Position numbers and translations under genes: made by a program
DNA from: Candidatus Saccharibacteria bacterium UBA3749
GTDB taxonomy: Bacteria > Patescibacteriota > Saccharimonadia > Saccharimonadales > Saccharimonadaceae
NCBI GenBank assembly: GCA_002371235.1
Contig: DFGN01000024.1
Coordinates: 1 to 26,048 of the forward strand
DNA: 26,048 bases
Direction of reading: 5' to 3'
Shown: in pieces, positions 1-9,344 of the stretch
How the letters are laid out: every line of letters starts with the position of its first letter
How positions within the stretch are numbered: position 1 is the stretch's first letter
Notes under the pieces: generated by a model
Database searches by the model: none
Told to the model about the DNA's origin: nothing
What the model saw: only the letters and a program-made list of their open reading frames with translations

Positions 1-1202
1 TGATTAACATACATCCCCTCATCATTAGCGTTATTAATGATGTCGGAAGCGAAAATAACAATAAGTTCAGCTAGGGTAACAATGATCATGCCAATTAAGG
101 CATAAGTAATGATTTGTTTAGCAGATTGAACTTTGTTAGCATCACCACGGGATGTGGTATAGGTAATACCAGCATAAACCATAAAGGCTGCTGAAATAAT
201 GCCAGAAATACCAATAACCCAACTAAAGGCACTTTGAACCATTGTTGATGGATCAACACACTTTGAGGTAGTTATGCAATCAGCCGAAAAACTACCAGTA
301 GCGCCAACTAGTGCGATACGAAGGCTATTTAGTATAACATTGGCGGAAATAACAATGGCAAGACCCATGAGAGCTTGATGAATGGCTTTCTTTCCAGACA
401 TAGCTTTACCAGTATCTCCAGCAGAAAAGATATAAAGATAACCACCATATATTATATAGCCAATAACTAGATAAGCCGCAATGACTGTAATATCAGTAGC
501 AACATTGGCAGCAATAGTCCAAATACTAGGACCAAGACTATCCTGATTAATATTGCCACCATTTAACAGTGGAACATTACAATCCCATGAAATCATACCA
601 AGGAGAGAACGACAAGAACCGAGAGAGGAGGTAGGATTGGAGGATGGTTGATCGGTGGAGGTGGAGGGGGCAGGGTTGTTAGAGTCGGCGGCAGGATCAG
701 AAGGTGTGACGTCGGGAAGTTCAGCGAGTGTTCTAGGATATGTTTCGTCTAATGGTTCGTCCGAAGTGGATTCTGCTGGAATTTCATTGAGGTCTTCTTT
801 TTTTACTGGTAGAGATTCTGAATCGTTTGACGGGTTGTTGGAAAGATCGTTGACGGTTGAATCTGAATTATAGGGTGGGATTTTGTTGTCTTCACCGACA
901 CATTGATTATATAGCACTGCTGCTTGGTGTTCTGTTTCTGTTTTGTCCGGATAGATAGTGCAGGCCTTGATACCTCCATCTTCACACGTTGCTCCACCAA
1001 ATTGTTTTTTTAGTTTAAGTAAAAGGTTTTGACATGCGCCGAGATGTTCTCGCACCTTGTCACAGTCGATTCTGAATGAGGTATATTGTCCCGTTTGGCT
1101 CGATTCTTCCGCAAAAGAAGGTTTTTGAACGGCTAGGGCGGATATTGTGATAATCGCAATAATGACGATTGCTTTAATAATGGGACTTCGTAAATCTTTC
1201 AT
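1..1202 (-). CDS. Tandem type IV secretion pilin-domain protein, partial (3' end outside window)
   Basis: The frame stays open from an ATG at 1202 to the window edge (400 codons), so the C-terminus is missing. A signal peptide or anchor covers residues 8-26 and ends near SFAEE. Next come a Cys-bearing segment (C47, C57, C73, C81, C101), an acidic, Ser/Pro/Asn-rich linker (about 110-195), and two copies of the same hairpin-membrane module at about 225-300 and 320-390. Each module has a helix, a short loop of the form Y-x-x-S-x-GD-x-x-K, then a second helix (YIFSAGDTGK and YTTSRGDANK). That layout matches the T4SS pilin family common in CPR genomes (PF18895), here duplicated in one chain. The protein is probably exported and may be the pilus or channel subunit of the cluster that diverges from it at 1366. 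Pilin assignment is from motif recognition; the duplicated arrangement is seen directly. Confidence 0.75.
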   Translation of the reverse strand, partial: MKDLRSPIIKAIVIIAIITISALAVQKPSFAEESSQTGQYTSFRIDCDKVREHLGACQNLLLKLKKQFGGATCEDGGIKACTIYPDKTETEHQAAVLYNQCVGEDNKIPPYNSDSTVNDLSNNPSNDSESLPVKKEDLNEIPAESTSDEPLDETYPRTLAELPDVTPSDPAADSNNPAPSTSTDQPSSNPTSSLGSCRSLLGMISWDCNVPLLNGGNINQDSLGPSIWTIAANVATDITVIAAYLVIGYIIYGGYLYIFSAGDTGKAMSGKKAIHQALMGLAIVISANVILNSLRIALVGATGSFSADCITTSKCVDPSTMVQSAFSWVIGISGIISAAFMVYAGITYTTSRGDANKVQSAKQIITYALIGMIIVTLAELIVIFASDIINNANDEGMYVN

Positions 1203-1211
1203 GATTATGTA

Positions 1212-1240
1212 TATAATAACATACGTGCAAGAATAGTCAA
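1212..1240 (-). promoter_or_regulatory. Possible promoter of the pilin-domain gene
   Basis: On the minus strand TTGACT (1240-1235) is followed after 17 bases by an AT-rich -10-like stretch (1217-1212). The expected transcript start would fall within a few bases of the ATG at 1202, giving an almost leaderless mRNA. The -10 match is weak. Confidence 0.3.
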
Positions 1241-1301
1241 GTGTAAATATGAATAAGCTTAAACATTTTATTGACAATTATGAAAGTTAAGGTTAATGGA
1301 C

Positions 1302-1331
1302 TTGACTAATCACGCTTATGTGTGATATAAT
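1302..1331 (+). promoter_or_regulatory. Promoter of the VirB6-like gene
   Basis: TTGACT at 1302-1307, an 18-base spacer and TATAAT at 1326-1331 lie 34 bases before the ATG. A purine-rich Shine-Dalgarno (AAGGGAGG, 1346-1353) follows, so this gene is expected to have a normal short leader. Confidence 0.7.
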
Positions 1332-1365
1332 TGTCATACGCCCAAAAGGGAGGCGTTATTAAATT

Positions 1366-4300
1366 ATGGCAGAAAAAAAGAAATCAAAATTTAGTTTGAA
1401 GAAGCGGTTTTTTGGTTGGTTTTTTGCTGTTATAATGAGCTTGTTCTGTGTGTTTTCTTTGCCGCTAGCGACAACTTATGCGGTATCAGGGGAAGACACG
1501 CCTGTTTCTGGTAATGTGTCAGTTGAGAATAATGAGAGTACGTCTCAGATTCCGGCTACTGGGGGTGATTCTGGAGATCATTTTAGATCAGAAAGTGCTT
1601 TGACTTTATCATATAGAAAGCTTGAAAAGGACTGTGAGACGAGTTTGGATTCAGTTTCTTGGCTTATTTGTTCTGCGACTGGTAAGATTGCTGAAGCAAC
1701 AGACTGGTTATATGATAGGATTCAGGGCGTTCTTGATATTAATCCTATTTCAATGGATCAGAATTCGCCGGTTTTTAATATTTGGAAGTATTGCCAAGGT
1801 ATAACTAATATTATATTTATTGTGTTTTTGCTCGTAGTGATTTATTCACAGTTGACGGGGTATGGGATATCGAATTATGGGATTAAGAAGTCTTTGCCGA
1901 AACTTATTGTGGCGGCGGTGACGATTAATCTGAGTTTTATTATTTGTTCACTAGCGGTGGACTTTTCGAATATTGTGGGTAATGGACTGAGAGGGGCGTT
2001 TATGAAAGTGCAGGAACAGGCGATTGTAAAGAACGTAGTGAATGAAGAAGAGGTAGTGACGCCAACCGTAGTTGAAGAAGATTATACAGAAGAGGAAAAA
2101 GTCAATAATAGTCGTGATATTTGGGGCGGTATTTTTAGTAATAGGGATGAAGCGAATAGACCTGATTATACTGAAGAAGAGAAATTGGAAAATGCGGCGA
2201 CGGCAGCTTCTCCTATTGGCGTAAACAGCGGTGCTCTAGTGGGCGGAACGGCGCTTGCAGTAATAATCGGCGCGATTGCGTATGAGAGTGGGGCGATTTG
2301 GATGTTAATACCGGTGGCGCTTGGCGCAATTGTATCGGTTGCTACGGGCCTTATTACAATTGCTTTAAGACAGGCGGTGGTGACGCTGCTAATTATGATT
2401 TCGCCGTTAGCGATTGTGGCGTGTATCTTGCCAAATACTGAAGGGTTGTTTAGGAAATGGCTTGATTTATTGAAACGGATGTTGATATTCTATCCGACAT
2501 TTTCGTTATTGTTTGGGGCGTCGAGCCTGGCGGGGTTTGCGATTGTGGCGAGTGCTAAAGACGGATTTGGAGTGTTGCTCGGTACGGCAGTGCAGATTTT
2601 CCCATTATTCTTCTCGTGGTCACTAATGAAGATGAGCGGAACATTCCTTGCAGACATTAATGCGAGGATGCGCTCGTGGGCGGAGGCGCCTTTGGCTGCC
2701 AACAGGGCGTGGGCGGAATCGAGGCGACAGAATCAGCAGGCAAGGCTGATGGAGAGAGGCGTGACCCCTTCTGCAAGATTAAGACAGTTCTTGTCGGATC
2801 GTAGAATTGCAAGAGAAGAAGAAACGCGTGAGATGCAAGAGGCGGCCAGATTAAGAGGGCAAGCTTATGCGGCAAGGCGAAATTATCGTAGGAATGGCAC
2901 GCCGTCACGTGAGGGAGAAGAGGCTTACGAGAGACAAAAACAGAGTCTGATATATCAAATGGATATTGAGAGGCATAAGAACAATATGAATAAGGGCTTG
3001 GGTCAACTTGAGGCGGTTAGAACAAAGGCTAGTGTTGCTCAACGAGAGAGGCTAAATAGACTTGATCAGGAAACGGTACGAGCGTCGGATGATTTGAAGA
3101 CGGAACTTGTGCGTGGAGCAAAGATACAATACGAAAATGAATATAGTTATAATAATCGTATGATGAATGCAGAATATGCACATCAGGACGATGAAGCTCG
3201 AAGAACGAATAATAGGCTACATGAGTTTCATCCATCTTCTGCCGATCCGAATAATCTTAGATTTTATAATAGAATGAAAGACATAATGGAGGGGGACGAT
3301 TACGGTGTTCAATTTGCTATGAGTGAGGCCGCGCATACCTTTAATGCGCAACGGAGTATTTGGCGAGACAGATTTCAATCTTATGCAGACCTCACTCCGG
3401 CAACGCAGGATGTAATCAATATGCTTAAAGAACTAACATCGCGGACGGATTCGAGTAGAAACATTGATCCAATCATCGGGGCATTGCGCGTGCTTAATAT
3501 ACGAGGCGATACGGATGAAGTCGCAAGAGCAATGATAGAAGGTTTGGTTGGAAACTTAGTTAATGGTGGAAAGATTCAACTAGGAACTCATGCTTCGCAG
3601 GCGCTAAGTAATTTCCTAATGTTTGATGTAAAAGATAACGATCCGCTGCTCAGACGTTTTGGTAAGTATATAAATCTTGAGACTGCAGCTAGGTTTAATG
3701 AGAACGAACCAGAAAAACGTCGTCAACGAGATTATGTGACCTGGGATGAGTACATTAACGGTGGATACTATTATAATAACAATAATAATGAACCGGAGTG
3801 GTATAAATCAAAGAAGGGTGCAATAGAATTAATGAAAGGTACATCTTTCTCTGGCGTAGAGCGAACTGCGTATGGTGTTTTGACAGAGGGAATTAGGGTG
3901 GGGTCGGAACGTGTAGGCTCGGATGGTAGGCCGGAATTGGATTTCAATAGGTTTGTAAAAAACGAACAAAGTATTTGGGAGTCGATAATGCCAAACGTAA
4001 TAGGCGATCAATTTTCTTACCTGAGTGGTAGCGAGCAAATAGTTGCTTTCGCTAAAACATTGACTGGTATTGATCTAAAGACACATAAGTTTAATTGGAA
4101 AGGTATATTTGGTGAGGAGGCTGCAAGAAATCTGACGCTTGAACAAAAGAAGGAATATATTAGTGTATTGCATAACAGGGTAAAAAGTTTTTTGAGTGGT
4201 CAAGTGCCGATTCAAATCGCCAAAACCAAAAGCGATTCATTGGAGGCCATCAGAGCTCAGTATGCTTTGTTGTCGTACGTGCAAGATGAAAATGGTGATA

Positions 4301-4899
4301 TCAATACTGAACGTTTGGAAGAGTTGGAGAATAATTCATTTGGCGATGGGGCTCTAGGTGATTATAAGGATTTTGAAAAACAACAGTTGGAGAGTATTAA
4401 AAAAATGTTTGTTGGTTCGTTTAAAGAAGAAGCTCTTAAGGGTTTTGTAAAGATGTACAAGAAGGGTTATCAAGGTGAAGCAAAAGATGGCTTGGTTCAG
4501 TTACTTGATCCAGATGGCTTATACGATAAATATTTTCCAAAAGAAGAGAACGGTAGCGGAAAAAAGCATAAACGAAGAGAAGTAGTTTATGAAGAAGATG
4601 AAGACGAAGATGGTGGTATGCCGGTTGAGTCTGGCGATGAAGATTTCACTGGTTTTAGAGATAATTCTGATTGGATTAGGGCTGAATCGGAAATAGAAAA
4701 AACTTTATTAAATAATTATAATGGTGAGAATTCTGGAGATTGTAAAGGTTTTTGGAATGATGTTAAAAAAATCCTTAATGATAATATACCTGGAATCGAT
4801 AAGAATACGTTTGATGAATTTGAAAAACACTATCTGAATAATAACACTAATGCTTCGGGCTTATACGAGGATTTAAAACGTTACCTCTTTAGAGATTAA
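1366..4899 (+). CDS. VirB6/TrbL-like type IV secretion membrane protein with very long cytoplasmic tail
   Basis: A 1177-residue polytopic protein. A basic N-terminus leads into a signal/anchor helix (about 14-38). Further helices lie near 144-164, 178-198, 290-307, 310-334, 337-356, 371-396 and 402-423, with an acidic soluble loop at about 210-285. The segment around PLAIVACILPNTE (347-359) and the following FRKWLDLLKRM resembles the conserved core of VirB6/TrbL channel proteins, which form the inner-membrane part of the T4SS. Unusually, about 750 residues follow the last helix: charged, partly coiled-coil, and strongly acidic near 1045-1065. Typical VirB6 proteins are 300-450 residues, so the tail is lineage-specific or fused. 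The start is fixed by a good Shine-Dalgarno. The gene opens the prgI-TraC-VirB4 run. Function by family resemblance and context. Confidence 0.75.
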   Translation: MAEKKKSKFSLKKRFFGWFFAVIMSLFCVFSLPLATTYAVSGEDTPVSGNVSVENNESTSQIPATGGDSGDHFRSESALTLSYRKLEKDCETSLDSVSWLICSATGKIAEATDWLYDRIQGVLDINPISMDQNSPVFNIWKYCQGITNIIFIVFLLVVIYSQLTGYGISNYGIKKSLPKLIVAAVTINLSFIICSLAVDFSNIVGNGLRGAFMKVQEQAIVKNVVNEEEVVTPTVVEEDYTEEEKVNNSRDIWGGIFSNRDEANRPDYTEEEKLENAATAASPIGVNSGALVGGTALAVIIGAIAYESGAIWMLIPVALGAIVSVATGLITIALRQAVVTLLIMISPLAIVACILPNTEGLFRKWLDLLKRMLIFYPTFSLLFGASSLAGFAIVASAKDGFGVLLGTAVQIFPLFFSWSLMKMSGTFLADINARMRSWAEAPLAANRAWAESRRQNQQARLMERGVTPSARLRQFLSDRRIAREEETREMQEAARLRGQAYAARRNYRRNGTPSREGEEAYERQKQSLIYQMDIERHKNNMNKGLGQLEAVRTKASVAQRERLNRLDQETVRASDDLKTELVRGAKIQYENEYSYNNRMMNAEYAHQDDEARRTNNRLHEFHPSSADPNNLRFYNRMKDIMEGDDYGVQFAMSEAAHTFNAQRSIWRDRFQSYADLTPATQDVINMLKELTSRTDSSRNIDPIIGALRVLNIRGDTDEVARAMIEGLVGNLVNGGKIQLGTHASQALSNFLMFDVKDNDPLLRRFGKYINLETAARFNENEPEKRRQRDYVTWDEYINGGYYYNNNNNEPEWYKSKKGAIELMKGTSFSGVERTAYGVLTEGIRVGSERVGSDGRPELDFNRFVKNEQSIWESIMPNVIGDQFSYLSGSEQIVAFAKTLTGIDLKTHKFNWKGIFGEEAARNLTLEQKKEYISVLHNRVKSFLSGQVPIQIAKTKSDSLEAIRAQYALLSYVQDENGDINTERLEELENNSFGDGALGDYKDFEKQQLESIKKMFVGSFKEEALKGFVKMYKKGYQGEAKDGLVQLLDPDGLYDKYFPKEENGSGKKHKRREVVYEEDEDEDGGMPVESGDEDFTGFRDNSDWIRAESEIEKTLLNNYNGENSGDCKGFWNDVKKILNDNIPGIDKNTFDEFEKHYLNNNTNASGLYEDLKRYLFRD

Positions 4900-4971
4900 A
4901 CGTTTGATTGATTTAGCAATTTTGTCATGGGCGGCGATTTGCAGTTTAACGCTGATGTTTATTTGAAGATA

Positions 4972-4980
4972 TGATATAAT
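4972..4980 (+). promoter_or_regulatory. Extended -10 promoter, leaderless for the PrgI-like gene
   Basis: TGA-TATAAT (4972-4980) is an extended -10 with only six bases between its last T and the ATG at 4987, so transcription should begin at or within a base or two of the start codon. No Shine-Dalgarno is present and no -35 is convincing. Confidence 0.6.
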
Positions 4981-4986
4981 GGTACC

Positions 4987-5913
4987 ATGGCGCAGTATAA
5001 GGTGCCTCAGGATGTTGAGGCGGATGACAAGTTAATCGGGCCGTTTAGTTTTCGGCAGTTTGTATATCTTTTGATTGCTGGTGGACTAGTTGCGCTGGCG
5101 GTGGGATTATTTCGGATTTTTCCATTGCTTGCGATTATTCCGTTATTGCCGACATTGTTGTTCCTAGCTTTAGCGTTGCCGATCAAAAAAGACCAGCCGA
5201 TGGAAACTTATCTTGCGGCGATTGTTTCGTATTATGTGAAGCCAAGAACGAGATTGTGGGTGCCTGGGCAAAAAGAGTCTACGATTATGATTACTGCTCC
5301 CAAGATAGTTGAAGATAATCGCGTGAGAGATATATCAAGTGAGGAGGCAACGCATCGTCTGTCGTTTTTGGCTGATATAGTAGATAGTCAAGGATACGCG
5401 ATTCGAGGAACTGGGGAGGGTCCGATTAAGGATGATTTAATTGCTGAGGCGAATGCAACTGTGGATATGTTTGAAACAAATCATTTTGATAATCTAGAAG
5501 ATACAATCGTGAGAGACGAAATGGCAAGGCATGACGAAGTAATAAAAGAAATGCGAGAGGCGATTAAAGCAAATGAAGACATTACGAGGGCGAATACTCG
5601 CATAACAAAAGAGAATGACAGCATTTTACTAAAAGGCCAGAATACGAAAAGCGAGTTTTCGTTTGGTAGTACTGAGCCAGATTTTAACTCGAGAGCAGTA
5701 GTGCAACCCAATTCGCCGGTAGTGACTCATGTGATGGAAAAATCTAATACAGTAAGGCGACGTGTGGATAATGGTGGACTAGAAAATAATCCAAAACCTA
5801 GTATAATAGAATTAGCAAATAATACTGAGTATTCTGTAGCAACGATAGCGAAGGAAGCTAAACGAATTAATAATAGAAAGGATGAAGGCGAAGTTTTTAT
5901 ATCGCTGCACTAA
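4987..5913 (+). CDS. PrgI-like (VirB3-type) T4SS membrane protein
   Basis: 308 residues. The N-terminal third matches the PrgI family (PF12666): a short cytoplasmic lead containing VPQDVEADDKLIGPFSFRQF, two adjacent membrane helices (about 24-45 and 47-68), then a conserved-looking YYVKPRTRLWVPG segment near 82-95. In Gram-positive and CPR conjugation-type systems PrgI sits beside the VirB4 ATPase and is regarded as the VirB3 equivalent. The remaining 210 residues are soluble, charged and helical, longer than in many family members, with no recognised domain. It ends three bases before the next gene, so the two are probably co-translated. The start is placed at the ATG directly after a -10 box. 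Confidence 0.8.
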   Translation: MAQYKVPQDVEADDKLIGPFSFRQFVYLLIAGGLVALAVGLFRIFPLLAIIPLLPTLLFLALALPIKKDQPMETYLAAIVSYYVKPRTRLWVPGQKESTIMITAPKIVEDNRVRDISSEEATHRLSFLADIVDSQGYAIRGTGEGPIKDDLIAEANATVDMFETNHFDNLEDTIVRDEMARHDEVIKEMREAIKANEDITRANTRITKENDSILLKGQNTKSEFSFGSTEPDFNSRAVVQPNSPVVTHVMEKSNTVRRRVDNGGLENNPKPSIIELANNTEYSVATIAKEAKRINNRKDEGEVFISLH

Positions 5914-5916
5914 TAT

Positions 5917-6855
5917 ATGGACGAACAACAATATCAAAACATGCAAAATTCTGGACAAATGATGAATAATCAAGGCTATAATATGCAGTCTGGTGGTCCA
6001 CAGGTAATTATGCCTGGTCAGAATGCGTCTCAAGCCGGAGCAATGCAGAATGTTAATATGTCTGGCATGCAAGGGGCGACTATGGTTAATAATCAGCAAA
6101 ATTCAAATGCAACAGCCCTAGGCTCGGCAGCGATAGCGGCAAACCAAATGAACCCAATCTCGCCGAATAGAGATGTGCCAGCATCGACGCAGTCTACGCT
6201 ACTAATATCTGAGCTGCGTGATAATGTGGTGATTATGAAAGATGGGTCATTTCGTGCGGTGGTAGCTTGCAAGTCGATTAATTTTGATTTGATGTCGGAC
6301 GTAGAACGTGAGGGCGTGGAGTACTCCTACCAAAACTTTTTGAATTCATTGCGTTTTAATGTGCAAATATTAGTAAGGTCACAAAAAGTTGATATCGGGC
6401 CATATATTGAGAAATTAGTTGAAATTAGGCGCAATAATGATAACATGCTACTTAGCGTGTTGATGGACGATTATATTAATTTCATTGATATCTTGTCGCA
6501 GGAGGCGAATATTATGGATAAATCATTCTTCATAGTGATACCATATTATACTTCGGCTGATGCAGAGAAGGTATTGATGCAGACGAAGAATTTCTTTAAA
6601 TCATTTTCAAGAACGAAGACGCCTGAGGTGACGCGAATTGATCGAGCGACGTATGATAAGGCCTTGTCTGAGCTATCGAATAGAGTGGAAACCGTAATGT
6701 CTGGTTTATTTCAGATTGGTATTCATTCGGTGAGATTGAATACGAAGGAATTGGCGCAGTTGTACTATAATTTCAATAATCCAGACACAGCGGTGAGGGA
6801 GCCACTGGTGGATTTCTCAAAAATGGCAACACTTTATGTAGGGAAGGGAGAATGA
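5917..6855 (+). CDS. TraC-like domain protein of the T4SS cluster
   Basis: 312 residues. The first about 75 are a low-complexity Gln/Asn/Met-rich leader. A soluble alpha/beta domain follows (about 90-230) starting near STLLISELRDNVVIMKDGSF and including the SFFIVIPYY strand (about 205-213). That region resembles the N-terminal domain of VirB4/TraC ATPases but carries no Walker motifs, so it is a free-standing relative of that domain. It overlaps the following VirB4 gene by four bases (ATGA), which argues for stoichiometric, coupled translation. A role as partner of VirB4 at the cytoplasmic face is inference. No Shine-Dalgarno precedes the ATG at 5917; coupling to the PrgI stop three bases upstream is likely. 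Confidence 0.65.
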   Translation: MDEQQYQNMQNSGQMMNNQGYNMQSGGPQVIMPGQNASQAGAMQNVNMSGMQGATMVNNQQNSNATALGSAAIAANQMNPISPNRDVPASTQSTLLISELRDNVVIMKDGSFRAVVACKSINFDLMSDVEREGVEYSYQNFLNSLRFNVQILVRSQKVDIGPYIEKLVEIRRNNDNMLLSVLMDDYINFIDILSQEANIMDKSFFIVIPYYTSADAEKVLMQTKNFFKSFSRTKTPEVTRIDRATYDKALSELSNRVETVMSGLFQIGIHSVRLNTKELAQLYYNFNNPDTAVREPLVDFSKMATLYVGKGE

Positions 6856-8675
6856 TGGCTAAAAAGAAGAAGTTAACTCCAGCCGAAATTGCAGCACAAA
6901 ATGAAGCAATGGAGGCGGCTGAGATTCAGCAAGCATTTGAACAAGGTACGACAACATTAAGGGATTTGATTTCGCCTTCGGCGATTGAGATTCATTCGGA
7001 TTATTTCAGACTAGGAACGAAGTATGGGCGCACTATTTATATATATGGTTATCCGAGAAATCTATATACTGGTTGGATTTCACCAATTATTAATATTGAT
7101 GAGGTGATTGACGTATCGATGTATATATACCCAGTAGAAACTGCAGTGGTAATGAAAAATCTGAGGACGAAGGTGACACAACTTGAAGCGTCAATGAACA
7201 TTAATGCGGAAAAAGGTAAGGTGAGAGATCCAGAACTCGAAAGTGCAATTAGCGATGCGGAAGAATTGCGCGATCAGCTTCAGGTGGGGGCAGAAAGGTT
7301 TTTCCGATTTGGGTTATATGTGACGATTTGGGCAGATTCACTAGACGAGATGAAATTTGTGCAACAGAAGATTGAGACGATTTTTGGGCAGCAAATGATT
7401 TTCTCTAAGGTGGCCTCTTCGCAACAAGAGCAAGGTATGAATTCGACGATGCCACAATGTATGGATCAGCTGCAGATTCGTCGCAATATGAATACCGGTG
7501 CGATTTCGACCTCTTTCCCATTTACTTCTGCTGATCTTACTCAGGATAAAGGTATATTGTACGGTGTTAACATGCATAATAATGGATTGGTGATATTTGA
7601 TAGGTTTAGCCTTGAGAATGCAAATATGGTGGTATTTGCGAAGTCTGGTGCAGGTAAATCGTTTACAGTGAAATTGGAGGCCTTGCGTTCGATGATGGTG
7701 GGGGCGGAGATTTTGATTATTGATCCTGAAAATGAATATCAGAAGCTGTGTGATGCGGTGGGTGGATCGTATGTAAGATTGTCGCTAAACTCGGATGTGA
7801 GGATTAATCCTTTTGATTTGCCAAAAGTGGTAGATGCAGAGGATTCTAATGATGCTTTAAGAGCGAATCTAGTGACTTTGCACGGACTGTTTAGACTGAT
7901 GCTAGGTGGCAATCAGGTAACGAGTTCTGGGCAGATGATACCTGCTTTGACGGCAAATGAAGAAGCAGACCTAGATCAGGCTTTAATTGATACTTATGCA
8001 AGAGCAGGAATTACTTCGGATCCTCTAACTCACCAGTCGACGCCGCCGACGATTGCGAATTTGTATGATACGCTGCTACATATGGGCGGCTCTGGGCCAA
8101 ATCTTGCACAAAGATTACGTAAATATACGACGGGGACTTTTGCGGGAATTTTCTCGCAGCAGTCAAATATCGATATTAATAACCAGATGGTAGTGTTTAA
8201 TATTCGTGATCTTGAAGATGAGTTGCGTCCGGTGGCAATGTATATAGTATTGTCGCATATTTGGAATATTGTAAGGGCAGAACAAAAGAAGCGTCTACTG
8301 ATCGTAGATGAGGCGTGGCAGTTGATGCAACACGAAGATTCGGCGAATTTCTTATTCTCGCTTGCGAAGAGAGCACGTAAATATTACTTAGGGCTTACGA
8401 CAATTACGCAGGACGTGGAAGATTTTATGGGGACGAGAATGGGGCGAGCGATTGTGGCGAACTCATCGATGCAACTATTGCTGAAACAATCGGCATCGGC
8501 GGTGGATGTACTGTCGGATGTGTTTAAGTTGACCGAAGAAGAGAAGCGACGTCTATCCAATTTCCCAGTGGGGCAGGGGTTGTTCTTTGCGGGGCAGAAT
8601 CACGTACACATTCAGATTATTGCGTCAGAGACGGAAGAAAGTTTGATTACGACTAACCCGGGACAGAAGAAATAA
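6852..8675 (+). CDS. virB4: VirB4-family T4SS ATPase
   Basis: 607 residues, close to the usual 600-800. The N-terminal domain (about 35-230) carries substrate/assembly features of the family. The motor domain contains a P-loop (SGAGKS, 265-270), a following IIDPENEY segment (289-296) typical of VirB4/TraC, and a Walker B strand LLIVDEAWQLM (482-492), then the TTITQDVEDFM region. VirB4 powers pilus biogenesis and substrate transfer at the inner membrane. Two adjacent ATGs (6852 and 6855) are possible starts; GGGAAGGGAGA just upstream is a good Shine-Dalgarno for either. It is the last gene of the run; the next gene has its own promoter 8-13 bases from its start. No VirD4 or VirB8-10 homologue is visible in the window. 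Confidence 0.92.
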   Translation: MMAKKKKLTPAEIAAQNEAMEAAEIQQAFEQGTTTLRDLISPSAIEIHSDYFRLGTKYGRTIYIYGYPRNLYTGWISPIINIDEVIDVSMYIYPVETAVVMKNLRTKVTQLEASMNINAEKGKVRDPELESAISDAEELRDQLQVGAERFFRFGLYVTIWADSLDEMKFVQQKIETIFGQQMIFSKVASSQQEQGMNSTMPQCMDQLQIRRNMNTGAISTSFPFTSADLTQDKGILYGVNMHNNGLVIFDRFSLENANMVVFAKSGAGKSFTVKLEALRSMMVGAEILIIDPENEYQKLCDAVGGSYVRLSLNSDVRINPFDLPKVVDAEDSNDALRANLVTLHGLFRLMLGGNQVTSSGQMIPALTANEEADLDQALIDTYARAGITSDPLTHQSTPPTIANLYDTLLHMGGSGPNLAQRLRKYTTGTFAGIFSQQSNIDINNQMVVFNIRDLEDELRPVAMYIVLSHIWNIVRAEQKKRLLIVDEAWQLMQHEDSANFLFSLAKRARKYYLGLTTITQDVEDFMGTRMGRAIVANSSMQLLLKQSASAVDVLSDVFKLTEEEKRRLSNFPVGQGLFFAGQNHVHIQIIASETEESLITTNPGQKK

Positions 8676-8705
8676 TAGGTAGCTCTATAATCTTTGCATG
8701 TGGTT

Positions 8706-8733
8706 TTGATTTTGTACCGAATTGTTATATAAT
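8706..8733 (+). promoter_or_regulatory. Promoter, nearly leaderless, of the LepA G-domain gene
   Basis: TTGATT (8706-8711), a 16-base spacer and TATAAT (8728-8733) stand eight bases before the ATG at 8742. The predicted start leaves zero to two leader bases; no Shine-Dalgarno is present. Confidence 0.6.
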
Positions 8734-8741
8734 ATATAGAT

Positions 8742-9287
8742 ATGGAAAAGATACGGAATTTTTGTATTATCGCGCATATTGACCATGGGAAGTCAACAAT
8801 TGCAGATAGGATGATGGAGCTTACGGGGACGGTGGAGAAGCGCGAGATGAAGGAACAGCTACTAGATTCGATGGAGCTAGAGCGCGAGAAGGGGATTACG
8901 ATTAAGTTAACTCCGGTAACAATGTCTTGGAAGGGGTATATCTTGAATTTGATTGATACGCCGGGACATGTGGATTTTTCGTACGAAGTATCACGATCTT
9001 TGGCTGCGGTGGAAACAGCTGTCTTGGTAGTGGATGCGACCCAGGGGATACAGGCGCAAACTCTGGCGAACGTGTATCTGGCTTTAGAACAAGACCTTGC
9101 AATTATTCCGGTAATTAATAAGGTCGATTTGCCGGCGGCGGATGTGGAGAAAGTGGCGGCACAGATTATTAATTTGTTAGGGTGTGGTCGTAACGAAATC
9201 ATTGAAGCTTCGGGAAAGACGGGATTTGGAGTAGATAAGATACTGGATGCAGTGGTAGAGCGTGGACCAAAGCCGAGAACGGTGTAA
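8742..9287 (+). CDS. LepA/EF4 GTPase domain only (truncated translation factor)
   Basis: 181 residues that align by eye with the first domain of LepA (EF4): G1 AHIDHGKS (11-18), LepA-specific REMKEQLLDSMELEREKGIT around 34-53, G3 DTPGH (72-76), G4 NKVD (126-129) and G5 SGK (157-159). All nucleotide-binding motifs are intact. LepA is normally about 600 residues, with domains II-V that contact the ribosome and back-translocate tRNA; here the frame ends cleanly just after the G domain (ERGPKPRTV-stop) and nothing downstream resembles the missing domains before the surface-protein gene at 9345. It could be a decayed lepA, or a stable single-domain GTPase retained in this lineage. The intact motifs and own promoter favour a working GTPase, but its role cannot be read from sequence. 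Confidence 0.8.
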   Translation: MEKIRNFCIIAHIDHGKSTIADRMMELTGTVEKREMKEQLLDSMELEREKGITIKLTPVTMSWKGYILNLIDTPGHVDFSYEVSRSLAAVETAVLVVDATQGIQAQTLANVYLALEQDLAIIPVINKVDLPAADVEKVAAQIINLLGCGRNEIIEASGKTGFGVDKILDAVVERGPKPRTV

Positions 9288-9344
9288 TTTTTTATAAAAA
9301 CCATAAAAACTATGTTATTATAGTTATATAAGAAAGGTCTATAC

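Noticed and set aside
655..873. 72-residue plus-strand frame
   Set aside because: Antisense to the Ser/Pro-rich linker of the pilin-domain gene, whose minus frame is open over the whole 1-1202 stretch.
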